A stretch of 64,000 nt of DNA from Pristionchus mayeri (Eukaryota; Nematoda; Chromadorea; Rhabditida; Neodiplogasteridae). The stretch covers positions 30,942,901 through 31,006,900 of the forward strand of contig BTRK01000006.1 in the NCBI GenBank assembly GCA_036245805.1, in the 5' to 3' direction. Position 1 is the stretch's first letter; the number at the start of each line of letters is the position of its first letter. Below, piece after piece: positions 24,271-36,000 of the stretch. The notes beneath the pieces were generated by a model, which saw nothing but the letters and a program-made list of their open reading frames with translations, was not told the DNA's origin and did no database searches. Position numbers and translations under genes: made by a program.

Positions 24271-27200
24271 AGTCAGAATGCCACTGTTTGCTGCCCCTAG
24301 TCAGAATGCTACTGTTGGCTGTCCCTAGACAGAATGCCACTGTTGGCTGTCCCTAGTCAGAATGCCACTATTGGCTGTCCCTAGTCAGAATGCCACTGTT
24401 GGCTGTCCCTAGTCAGAATGCCACTGTTGGATGTCCCTAGTCAGAATGCCACTTTTGGCTGTCCCTAGTCAGATTGCCACTGTTGGCTGTCCCTAGTCAG
24501 AATGTCACTGTTGGCTTTCCCTAGTCAGAATTCTACTGTTGGCTGTCCCTAGTCAGCATGCCACTGTTGGCTTTCCCTAGTCAGAATGCCACTGTTGGCT
24601 GTCCCTAGTCAGAATGCCACTGTTGGCTGTCCCTAGTCAGAATGCCACTGTTGGCTGTCCCTAGTCAGAATGCCACTGTTGGCTGTTCCTAGTCAGAATT
24701 CCACTGTTGGCTGTCCCTAGTCAGAATGCCACTGTTGGCTGTCCCTAGTCAGAATGCCACAGTTGGCTGTCCCTAGTCAGATTGCCACTGTTGGCTGTCC
24801 CTAGTCAGAATGCCACTGTTGGCTGTCCCTAGTCAGAATGCCACTGTTGGCTGTCCCTAGTCAGAATGCTACTGTTGGCTGTCCCTAGACAGAATGCCAC
24901 TGTTGGCTGTCCCTAGTCAGAATGCCACTGTTGGCTGTCCCTAGTCAGAATGCCACTGTTGGCTGTCCCTAGTCAGAATGCCACTGTTGGATGTCCCTAG
25001 TCAGAATGCCACTTTTGGCTGTCCCTAGTCAGATTGCCACTGTTGGCTGTCCCTAGTCAGAATGTCACTGTTGGCTTTCCCTAGTCAGAATTCTACTGTT
25101 GGCTGTCCCTAGTCAGAATGCCACTGTTGGCTGTCCCTAGTCAGAATGCCACTGTTGGCTGTTCCTAGTCAGAATTCCACTGTTGGCTGTCCCTAGTCAG
25201 AATGCCACTGTTGGCTGTCCCTAGTCAGAATGCCACAGTTGGCTGTCCCTAGTCTGATTGCCACTGTTGGCTGTCCCTAGTCAGAATGCCACTGTTGGCT
25301 GCCCCTAGTCAGAATGCCACTGTTGGCTGTCCCTAGTCAGAGTGCCACTGTTGGCTGTCCCTAGTCAGAATGCCACTGTTGGCTGTCCCTAGTCAGATTG
25401 CCACTGTTGGCTGTCCCTAGTCAGAATGCCACTGTTGGCTGTCCCTAGTCAGAATGCCACTGTTGGCTGTCCCTAGTCAGAATGCCACTGTTGGCTGTCC
25501 CTAGTCAGAATGTCACTGTTGGCTTTCCCTAGTCAGAATTCCACTGTTGGCTGTCCCTAGTCAGAATGCCACTGTTGGCTTTCCCTAGTCAGAATGCCAC
25601 TGTTGGCTGTCCCTAGTCAGAATGCCACTGTTGGCTGTCCCTAGTCAGAATGCCACTGTTGGCTGTCCCTAGTCAGAATGCCACTGTTGGCTGTTCCTAG
25701 TCAGAATTCCACTGTTGGCTGTCCCTAGTCAGAATGCCACTGTTGGCTGTCCCTAGACAGAATGCCACTGTTGGCTGTCCCTAGTCAGAATGCCACTGTT
25801 GGCTGTCCCTAGTCAGAATGCCACTGTTTGCTGCCCCTAGTCAGAATGCTACTGTTGGCTGTCCCTAGACAGAATGCCACTGTTGGCTGTCCCTAGTCAG
25901 AATGCCACTGTTGGCTGTCCCTAGTCAGAATGCCACTGTTTGCTGCCCCTAGTCAGAATGCTACTGTTGGCTGTCCCTAGACAGAATGCCACTGTTGGCT
26001 GTCCCTAGTCAGAATGCCACTATTGGCTGTCCCTAGTCAGAATGCCACTGTTGGCTGTCCCTAGTCAGAATGCCACTGTTGGATGTCCCTAGTCAGAATG
26101 CCACTTTTGGCTGTCCCTAGTCAGATTGCCACTGTTGGCTGTCCCTAGTCAGAATGTCACTGTTGGCTTTCCCTAGTCAGAATTCTACTGTTGGCTGTCC
26201 CTAGTCAGCATGCCACTGTTGGCTTTCCCTAGTCAGAATGCCACTGTTGGCTGTCCCTAGTCAGAATGCCACTGTTGGCTGTCCCTAGTCAGAATGCCAC
26301 TGTTGGCTGTCCCTAGTCAGAATGCCACTGTTGGCTGTTCCTAGTCAGAATTCCACTGTTGGCTGTCCCTAGTCAGAATGCCACTGTTGGCTGTCCCTAG
26401 TCAGAATGCCACAGTTGGCTGTCCCTAGTCAGATTGCCACTGTTGGCTGTCCCTAGTCAGAATGCCACTGTTGGCTGTTCCTAGTCAGAATTCCACTGTT
26501 GGCTGTCCCTAGTCAGAATGCCACTGTTGGCTGTCCCTAGTCAGAATGCCACAGTTGGCTGTCCCTAGTCTGATTGCCACTGTTGGCTGTCCCTAGTCAG
26601 AATGCCACTGTTGGCTGCCCCTAGTCAGAATGCCACTGTTGGCTGTCCCTAGTCAGAGTGCCACTGTTGGCTGTCCCTAGTCAGAATGCCACTGTTGGCT
26701 GTCCCTAGTCAGATTGCCACTGTTGGCTGTCCCTAGTCAGAATGCCACTGTTGGCTGTCCCTAGTCAGAATGCCACTGTTGGCTGTCCCTAGTCAGAATG
26801 CCACTGTTGGCTGTCCCTAGTCAGAATGTCACTGTTGGCTTTCCCTAGTCAGAATGCCACTGTTGGCTGTCCCTAGTCAGAATGCCACTGTTGGCTGTCC
26901 CTAGTCAGAATGCCACTGTTGGCTGTTCCTAGTCAGAATTCCACTGTTGGCTGTCCCTAGTCAGAATGCCACTGTTGGCTGTCCCTAGACAGAATGCCAC
27001 TGTTGGCTGTCCCTAGTCAGAATGCCACTGTTGGCTGTCCCTAGTCAGAATGCCACTGTTTGCTGCCCCTAGTCAGAATGCTACTGTTGGCTGTCCCTAG
27101 ACAGAATGCCACTGTTGGCTGTCCCTAGTCAGAATGCCACTGTTGGCTGTCCCTAGTCAGAATGCCACTGTTTGCTGCCCCTAGTCAGAATGCTACTGTT

Positions 27201-28960
27201 GGCTGTCCCTAGACAGAATGCCACTGTTGGCTGTCCCTAGTCAGAATGCCACTATTGGCTGTCCCTAGTCAGAATGCCACTGTTGGCTGTCCCTAGTCAG
27301 AATGCCACTGTTGGATGTCCCTAGTCAGAATGCCACTTTTGGCTGTCCCTAGTCAGATTGCCACTGTTGGCTGTCCCTAGTCAGAATGTCACTGTTGGCT
27401 TTCCCTAGTCAGAATTCTACTGTTGGCTGTCCCTAGTCAGCATGCCACTGTTGGCTTTCCCTAGTCAGAATGCCACTGTTGGCTGTCCCTAGTCAGAATG
27501 CCACTGTTGGCTGTCCCTAGTCAGAATGCCACTGTTGGCTGTCCCTAGTCAGAATGCCACTGTTGGCTGTTCCTAGTCAGAATTCCACTGTTGGCTGTCC
27601 CTAGTCAGAATGCCACTGTTGGCTGTCCCTAGTCAGAATGCCACAGTTGGCTGTCCCTAGTCAGATTGCCACTGTTGGCTGTCCCTAGTCAGAATGCCAC
27701 TGTTGGCTGTTCCTAGTCAGAATTCCACTGTTGGCTGTCCCTAGTCAGAATGCCACTGTTGGCTGTCCCTAGTCAGAATGCCACAGTTGGCTGTCCCTAG
27801 TCTGATTGCCACTGTTGGCTGTCCCTAGTCAGAATGCCACTGTTGGCTGCCCCTAGTCAGAATGCCACTGTTGGCTGTCCCTAGTCAGAGTGCCACTGTT
27901 GGCTGTCCCTAGTCAGAATGCCACTGTTGGCTGTCCCTAGTCAGATTGCCACTGTTGGCTGTCCCTAGTCAGAATGCCACTGTTGGCTGTCCCTAGTCAG
28001 AATGCCACTGTTGGCTGTCCCTAGTCAGAATGCCACTGTTGGCTGTCCCTAGTCAGAATGTCACTGTTGGCTTTCCCTAGTCAGAATTCCACTGTTGGCT
28101 GTCCCTAGTCAGAATGCCACTGTTGGCTTTCCCTAGTCAGAATGCCACTGTTGGCTGTCCCTAGTCAGAATGCCACTGTTGGCTGTCCCTAGTCAGAATG
28201 CCACTGTTGGCTGTCCCTAGTCAGAATGCCACTGTTGGCTGTTCCTAGTCAGAATTCCACTGTTGGCTGTCCCTAGTCAGAATGCCACTGTTGGCTGTCC
28301 CTAGACAGAATGCCACTGTTGGCTGTCCCTAGTCAGAATGCCACTGTTGGCTGTCCCTAGTCAGAATGCCACTGTTTGCTGCCCCTAGTCAGAATGCTAC
28401 TGTTGGCTGTCCCTAGACAGAATGCCACTGTTGGCTGTCCCTAGTCAGAATGCCACTGTTGGCTGTCCCTAGTCAGAATGCCACTGTTTGCTGCCCCTAG
28501 TCAGAATGCTACTGTTGGCTGTCCCTAGACAGAATGCCACTGTTGGCTGTCCCTAGTCAGAATGCCACTATTGGCTGTCCCTAGTCAGAATGCCACTGTT
28601 GGCTGTCCCTAGTCAGAATGCCACTGTTGGATGTCCCTAGTCAGAATGCCACTTTTGGCTGTCCCTAGTCAGATTGCCACTGTTGGCTGTCCCTAGTCAG
28701 AATGTCACTGTTGGCTTTCCCTAGTCAGAATTCTACTGTTGGCTGTCCCTAGTCAGCATGCCACTGTTGGCTTTCCCTAGTCAGAATGCCACTGTTGGCT
28801 GTCCCTAGTCAGAATGCCACTGTTGGCTGTCCCTAGTCAGAATGCCACTGTTGGCTGTCCCTAGTCAGAATGCCACTGTTGGCTGTTCCTAGTCAGAATT
28901 CCACTGTTGGCTGTCCCTAGTCAGAATGCCACTGTTGGCTGTCCCTAGTCAGAATGCCAC
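24270..28960 (+). repeat. HOR domain G (59/44/47-monomer repeats with agcatgcc and ccactattgg)
   Basis: The marker agcatgcc has monomer starts at 24557, 26209, 27441 and 28757, giving steps of 1,652, 1,232 and 1,316 bp (59, 44 and 47 monomers). The marker ccactattgg at 24361, 26013, 27245 and 28561 keeps the same steps. The variant tgtttgctgcccc is single at 24277 but paired 112 bp (4 monomers) apart at 25817/25929, 27049/27161 and 28365/28477, so a small 4-monomer duplication arose in one unit and was copied with it. No gene is present. Confidence 0.87.
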
Positions 28961-31900
28961 AGTTGGCTGTCCCTAGTCAGATTGCCACTGTTGGCTGTCC
29001 CTAGTCAGAATGCCACTGTTGGCTGTCCCTAGTCAGAATGCCACTGTTGGCTGTCCCTAGTCAGAGTGCCACTGTTGGCTGTCCCTAGTCAGAATGCCAC
29101 TGTTGGCTGTCCCTAGTCAGATTGCCACTGTTGGCTGTCCCTAGTCAGAATGCCACTGTTGGCTGTCCCTAGTCAGAATGCCACTGTTGGCTGTCCCTAG
29201 TCAGAATTCCACTGTTGGCTGCCCCTAGTCAGAATGCCACTGTTGGCTGTCCCTAGTCAGAATGCCACTGTTGGCTTTCCCTAGTCAGAATGCCACTGTT
29301 GGCTGTCCCTAGTCAGAATGCCACTGTTGGCTGTCCCTAGTCAGAATGCCACTGTTGGCTGTCCCTAGTCAGAATGCCACTGTTGGCTGTCCCTAGTCAG
29401 AATGCCACAGTTGGTTGTCCCTAGTCAGAATGCCGCTGTTGGCTGTCCCTAGTCAGATTGCCACTGTTGGCTGTCCCTAGTCAGAATGTCACTGTTGGCT
29501 TTCCCTAGTCAGAATTCCACTGTTGGCTGTCCCTAGTCAGAATGCCACTGTTGGCTTTCCCTAGTCAGAATGCCACTGTTGGCTGTCCCTAGTCAGAATG
29601 CCACTGTTGGCTGTCCCTAGTCAGAATGCCACTGTTGGTTGTCCCTAGTCAGAATGCCACTGATTGCTGTTCCTAGTCAGAATTCCACTGTTGGCTGTCC
29701 CTAGTCAGAATGCCACTGTTGGCTGTCCCTAGACAGAATGCCACTGTTGGCTGTCCCTAGTCAGAATGCCACTGTTGGCTGTCCCTAGTCAGAATGCCAC
29801 TGTTTGCTGTCCCTAGTCAGAATGCTACTGTTGGCTGTCCCTAGACAGAATGCCACTGTTGGCTGTCCCTAGTCAGAATGCCACTGTTGGCTGTCCCTAG
29901 TCAGAATGCCACTGTTGGCTGTCCCTAGTCAGAATTCCACTGTTGGCTGCCCCTAGTCAGAATGCCACTGTTGGCTGTCCCTAGTCAGAATGCCACTGTT
30001 GGCTTTCCCTAGTCAGAATGCCACTGTTGGCTGTCCCTAGTCAGAATGCCACTGTTGGCTGTCCCTAGTCAGAATGCCACTGTTGGCTGTCCCTAGTCAG
30101 AATGCCACTGTTGGCTGTCCCTAGTCAGAATGCCACAGTTGGTTGTCCCTAGTCAGAATGCCGCTGTTGGCTGTCCCTAGTCAGATTGCCACTGTTGGCT
30201 GTCCCTAGTCAGAATGTCACTGTTGGCTTTCCCTAGTCAGAATTCCACTGTTGGCTGTCCCTAGTCAGAATGCCACTGTTGGCTTTCCCTAGTCAGAATG
30301 CCACTGTTGGCTGTCCCTAGTCAGAATGCCACTGTTGGCTGTCCCTAGTCAGAATGCCACTGTTGGTTGTCCCTAGTCAGAATGCCACTGATTGCTGTTC
30401 CTAGTCAGAATTCCACTGTTGGCTGTCCCTAGTCAGAATGCCACTGTTGGCTGTCCCTAGACAGAATGCCACTGTTGGCTGTCCCTAGTCAGAATGCCAC
30501 TGTTGGCTGTCCCTAGTCAGAATGCCACTGTTTGCTGTCCCTAGTCAGAATGCTACTGTTGGCTGTCCCTAGACAGAATGCCACTGTTGGCTGTCCCTAG
30601 TCAGAATGCCACTGTTGGCTGTCCCTAGTCAGAATGCCACTGTTGGCTGTCCCTAGTCAGAATGCCACTGTTGGATGTCCCTAGTCAGAATGCCACTTTT
30701 GGCAGTCCCTAGTCAGATTGCCACTGTTGGCTGTCCCTAGTCAGAATGTCACTGTTGGCTTTCCCTAGTCAGAATTCTACTGTTGGCTCTCCCTAGTCAG
30801 AATGCCACTGTTGGCTTTCCCTAGTCAGAATGCCACTGTTGGCTGTCCCTAGTCAGAATGCCACTGTTGGCTGTCCCTAGTCAGAATGCCACTGTTGGCT
30901 GTCCCTAGTCAGAATGCCACTGTTGGCTGTTCCTAGTCAGAATTCCACTGTTGGCTGTCCCTAGTCAGAATGCCACTGTTGGCTGTCCCTAGTCAGAATG
31001 CCACTGATTGCTGTTCCTAGTCAGAATTCCACTGTTGGCTGTCCCTAGTCAGAATGCCACTGTTGGCTGTCCCTAGACAGAATGCCACTGTTGGCTGTCC
31101 CTAGTCAGAATGCCACTGTTGGCTGTCCCTAGTCAGAATGCCACTGTTTGCTGTCCCTAGTCAGAATGCTACTGTTGGCTGTCCCTAGACAGAATGCCAC
31201 TGTTGGCTGTCCCTAGTCAGAATGCCACTGTTGGCTGTCCCTAGTCAGAATGCCACTGTTGGCTGTCCCTAGTCAGAATGCCACTGTTGGATGTCCCTAG
31301 TCAGAATGCCACTTTTGGCTGTCCCTAGTCAGATTGCCACTGTTGGCTGTCCCTAGTCAGAATGTCACTGTTGGCTTTCCCTAGTCAGAATTCTACTGTT
31401 GGCTCTCCCTAGTCAGAATGCCACTGTTGGCTTTCCCTAGTCAGAATGCCACTGTTGGCTGTCCCTAGTCAGAATGCCACTGTTGGCTGTCCCTAGTCAG
31501 AATGCCACTGTTGGCTGTCCCTAGTCAGAATGCCACTGTTGGCTGTTCCTAGTCAGAATTCCACTGTTGGCTGTCCCTAGTCAGAATGCCACTGTTGGCT
31601 GTCCCTAGTCAGAATGCCACTGTTGGCTGTCCCTAGTCAGAATGCCACTGTTGGCTGTCCCTAGTCAGAATGCCACTGTTGGCTGTCCCTAGTCAGAATG
31701 CCACTGTTTGCTGCCCCTAGTCAGAATGCTACTGTTGGCTGTCCCTAGACAGAATGCCACTGTTGGCTGTCCCTAGTCAGAATGCCACTATTGGCTGTCC
31801 CTAGTCAGAATGCCACTGTTGGCTGTCCCTAGTCAGAATGCCACTGTTGGATGTCCCTAGTCAGAATGCCACTTTTGGCTGTCCCTAGTCAGATTGCCAC

Positions 31901-34900
31901 TGTTGGCTGTCCCTAGTCAGAATGTCACTGTTGGCTTTCCCTAGTCAGAATTCTACTGTTGGCTGTCCCTAGTCAGCATGCCACTGTTGGCTTTCCCTAG
32001 TCAGAATGCCACTGTTGGCTGTCCCTAGTCAGAATGCCACTGTTGGCTGTCCCTAGTCAGAATGCCACTGTTGGCTGTCCCTAGTCAGAATGCCACTGTT
32101 GGCTGTTCCTAGTCAGAATTCCACTGTTGGCTGTCCCTAGTCAGAATGCCACTGTTGGCTGTCCCTAGTCAGAATGCCACAGTTGGCTGTCCCTAGTCAG
32201 ATTGCCACTGTTGGCTGTCCCTAGTCAGAATGCCACTGTTGGCTGTCCCTAGTCAGAATGCCACTGTTGGCTGTCCCTAGTCAGAATGCTACTGTTGGCT
32301 GTCCCTAGACAGAATGCCACTGTTGGCTGTCCCTAGTCAGAATGCCACTGTTGGCTGTCCCTAGTCAGAATGCCACTGTTGGCTGTCCCTAGTCAGAATG
32401 CCACTGTTGGATGTCCCTAGTCAGAATGCCACTTTTGGCTGTCCCTAGTCAGATTGCCACTGTTGGCTGTCCCTAGTCAGAATGTCACTGTTGGCTTTCC
32501 CTAGTCAGAATTCTACTGTTGGCTCTCCCTAGTCAGAATGCCACTGTTGGCTTTCCCTAGTCAGAATGCCACTGTTGGCTGTCCCTAGTCAGAATGCCAC
32601 TGTTGGCTGTCCCTAGTCAGAATGCCACTGTTGGCTGTCCCTAGTCAGAATGCCACTGTTGGCTGTTCCTAGTCAGAATTCCACTGTTGGCTGTCCCTAG
32701 TCAGAATGCCACTGTTGGCTGTCCCTAGTCAGAATGCCACAGTTGGCTGTCCCTAGTCTGATTGCCACTGTTGGCTGTCCCTAGTCAGAATGCCACTGTT
32801 GGCTGTCCCTAGTCAGAATGCCACTGTTGGCTGTCCCTAGTCAGAGTGCCACTGTTGGCTGTCCCTAGTCAGAATGCCACTGTTGGCTGTCCCTAGTCAG
32901 ATTGCCACTGTTGGCTGTCCCTAGTCAGAATGCCACTGTTGGCTGTCCCTAGTCAGAATGCCACTGTTGGCTGTCCCTAGTCAGAATGCCACTGTTGGCT
33001 GTCCCTAGTCAGAATGTCACTGTTGGCTTTCCCTAGTCAGAATTCCACTGTTGGCTGTCCCTAGTCAGAATGCCACTGTTGGCTTTCCCTAGTCAGAATG
33101 CCACTGTTGGCTGTCCCTAGTCAGAATGCCACTGTTGGCTGTCCCTAGTCAGAATGCCACTGTTGGCTGTCCCTAGTCAGAATGCCACTGTTGGCTGTTC
33201 CTAGTCAGAATTCCACTGTTGGCTGTCCCTAGTCAGAATGCCACTGTTGGCTGTCCCTAGACAGAATGCCACTGTTGGCTGTCCCTAGTCAGAATGCCAC
33301 TGTTGGCTGTCCCTAGTCAGAATGCCACTGTTTGCTGCCCCTAGTCAGAATGCTACTGTTGGCTGTCCCTAGACAGAATGCCACTGTTGGCTGTCCCTAG
33401 TCAGAATGCCACTATTGGCTGTCCCTAGTCAGAATGCCACTGTTGGCTGTCCCTAGTCAGAATGCCACTGTTGGATGTCCCTAGTCAGAATGCCACTTTT
33501 GGCTGTCCCTAGTCAGATTGCCACTGTTGGCTGTCCCTAGTCAGAATGTCACTGTTGGCTTTCCCTAGTCAGAATTCTACTGTTGGCTGTCCCTAGTCAG
33601 CATGCCACTGTTGGCTTTCCCTAGTCAGAATGCCACTGTTGGCTGTCCCTAGTCAGAATGCCACTGTTGGCTGTCCCTAGTCAGAATGCCACTGTTGGCT
33701 GTCCCTAGTCAGAATGCCACTGTTGGCTGTTCCTAGTCAGAATTCCACTGTTGGCTGTCCCTAGTCAGAATGCCACTGTTGGCTGTCCCTAGTCAGAATG
33801 CCACAGTTGGCTGTCCCTAGTCAGATTGCCACTGTTGGCTGTCCCTAGTCAGAATGCCACTGTTGGCTGTCCCTAGTCAGAATGCCACTGTTGGCTGTCC
33901 CTAGTCAGAGTGCCACTGTTGGCTGTCCCTAGTCAGAATGCCACTGTTGGCTGTCCCTAGTCAGATTGCCACTGTTGGCTGTCCCTAGTCAGAATGCCAC
34001 TGTTGGCTGTCCCTAGTCAGAATGCCACTGTTGGCTGTCCCTAGTCAGAATTCCACTGTTGGCTGCCCCTAGTCAGAATGCCACTGTTGGCTGTCCCTAG
34101 TCAGAATGCCACTGTTGGCTTTCCCTAGTCAGAATGCCACTGTTGGCTGTCCCTAGTCAGAATGCCACTGTTGGCTGTCCCTAGTCAGAATGCCACTGTT
34201 GGCTGTCCCTAGTCAGAATGCCACTGTTGGCTGTCCCTAGTCAGAATGCCACAGTTGGTTGTCCCTAGTCAGAATGCCGCTGTTGGCTGTCCCTAGTCAG
34301 ATTGCCACTGTTGGCTGTCCCTAGTCAGAATGTCACTGTTGGCTTTCCCTAGTCAGAATTCCACTGTTGGCTGTCCCTAGTCAGAATGCCACTGTTGGCT
34401 TTCCCTAGTCAGAATGCCACTGTTGGCTGTCCCTAGTCAGAATGCCACTGTTGGCTGTCCCTAGTCAGAATGCCACTGTTGGTTGTCCCTAGTCAGAATG
34501 CCACTGATTGCTGTTCCTAGTCAGAATTCCACTGTTGGCTGTCCCTAGTCAGAATGCCACTGTTGGCTGTCCCTAGACAGAATGCCACTGTTGGCTGTCC
34601 CTAGTCAGAATGCCACTGTTGGCTGTCCCTAGTCAGAATGCCACTGTTTGCTGTCCCTAGTCAGAATGCTACTGTTGGCTGTCCCTAGACAGAATGCCAC
34701 TGTTGGCTGTCCCTAGTCAGAATGCCACTGTTGGCTGTCCCTAGTCAGAATGCCACTGTTGGCTGTCCCTAGTCAGAATGCCACTGTTGGATGTCCCTAG
34801 TCAGAATGCCACTTTTGGCTGTCCCTAGTCAGATTGCCACTGTTGGCTGTCCCTAGTCAGAATGTCACTGTTGGCTTTCCCTAGTCAGAATTCTACTGTT

Positions 34901-36000
34901 GGCTCTCCCTAGTCAGAATGCCACTGTTGGCTTTCCCTAGTCAGAATGCCACTGTTGGCTGTCCCTAGTCAGAATGCCACTGTTGGCTGTCCCTAGTCAG
35001 AATGCCACTGTTGGCTGTCCCTAGTCAGAATGCCACTGTTGGCTGTTCCTAGTCAGAATTCCACTGTTGGCTGTCCCTAGTCAGAATGCCACTGTTGGCT
35101 GTCCCTAGTCAGAATGCCACTGATTGCTGTTCCTAGTCAGAATTCCACTGTTGGCTGTCCCTAGTCAGAATGCCACTGTTGGCTGTCCCTAGACAGAATG
35201 CCACTGTTGGCTGTCCCTAGTCAGAATGCCACTGTTGGCTGTCCCTAGTCAGAATGCCACTGTTTGCTGTCCCTAGTCAGAATGCTACTGTTGGCTGTCC
35301 CTAGACAGAATGCCACTGTTGGCTGTCCCTAGTCAGAATGCCACTGTTGGCTGTCCCTAGTCAGAATGCCACTGTTGGCTGTCCCTAGTCAGAATGCCAC
35401 TGTTGGATGTCCCTAGTCAGAATGCCACTTTTGGCTGTCCCTAGTCAGATTGCCACTGTTGGCTGTCCCTAGTCAGAATGTCACTGTTGGCTTTCCCTAG
35501 TCAGAATTCTACTGTTGGCTCTCCCTAGTCAGAATGCCACTGTTGGCTTTCCCTAGTCAGAATGCCACTGTTGGCTGTCCCTAGTCAGAATGCCACTGTT
35601 GGCTGTCCCTAGTCAGAATGCCACTGTTGGCTGTCCCTAGTCAGAATGCCACTGTTGGCTGTTCCTAGTCAGAATTCCACTGTTGGCTGTCCCTAGTCAG
35701 AATGCCACTGTTGGCTGTCCCTAGTCAGAATGCCACAGTTGGCTGTCCCTAGTCAGATTGCCACTGTTGGCTGTCCCTAGTCAGAATGCCACTGTTGGCT
35801 GTCCCTAGTCAGAATGCCACTGTTGGCTGTTCCTAGTCAGAATTCCACTGTTGGCTGTCCCTAGTCAGAATGCCACTGTTGGCTGTCCCTAGTCAGAATG
35901 CCACTGTTGGCTGTCCCTAGTCAGAATGCCACTGTTGGCTGTTCCTAGTCAGAATTCCACTGTTGGCTGTCCCTAGTCAGAATGCCACTGTTGGCTGTCC
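28300..36000 (+). repeat. HOR domain H (large duplicated block, offsets 4,844 and 4,116 bp)
   Basis: The left part matches at an offset of 4,844 bp: ccactattgg at 28561 and 33405, agcatgcc at 28757 and 33601. The right part matches at 4,116 bp: aatgccgctg at 30157 and 34273, tgattgctgttcc at 30381 and 34497 and again at 30997 and 35113. The difference of 728 bp (26 monomers) equals an internal duplication found only in the first copy, seen as aatgccgctg at 29429 and 30157 and tgattgc at 29653 and 30381. Between the copies, agcatgcc recurs at 31977. No gene is present. Confidence 0.86.
29401..30856 (+). repeat. 26-monomer (728-bp) tandem duplication inside domain H
   Basis: The series ccacag/ggttg, aatgccgctg, cagattgcc, aatgtcac/ggctttcc, aattcc, and so on to tgattgctgttcc and the tgtttgc monomer is present twice, 728 bp apart. 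The partner block at about 34,240-35,000 has it once. Copy boundaries are approximate because flanking monomers are consensus. Confidence 0.8.
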
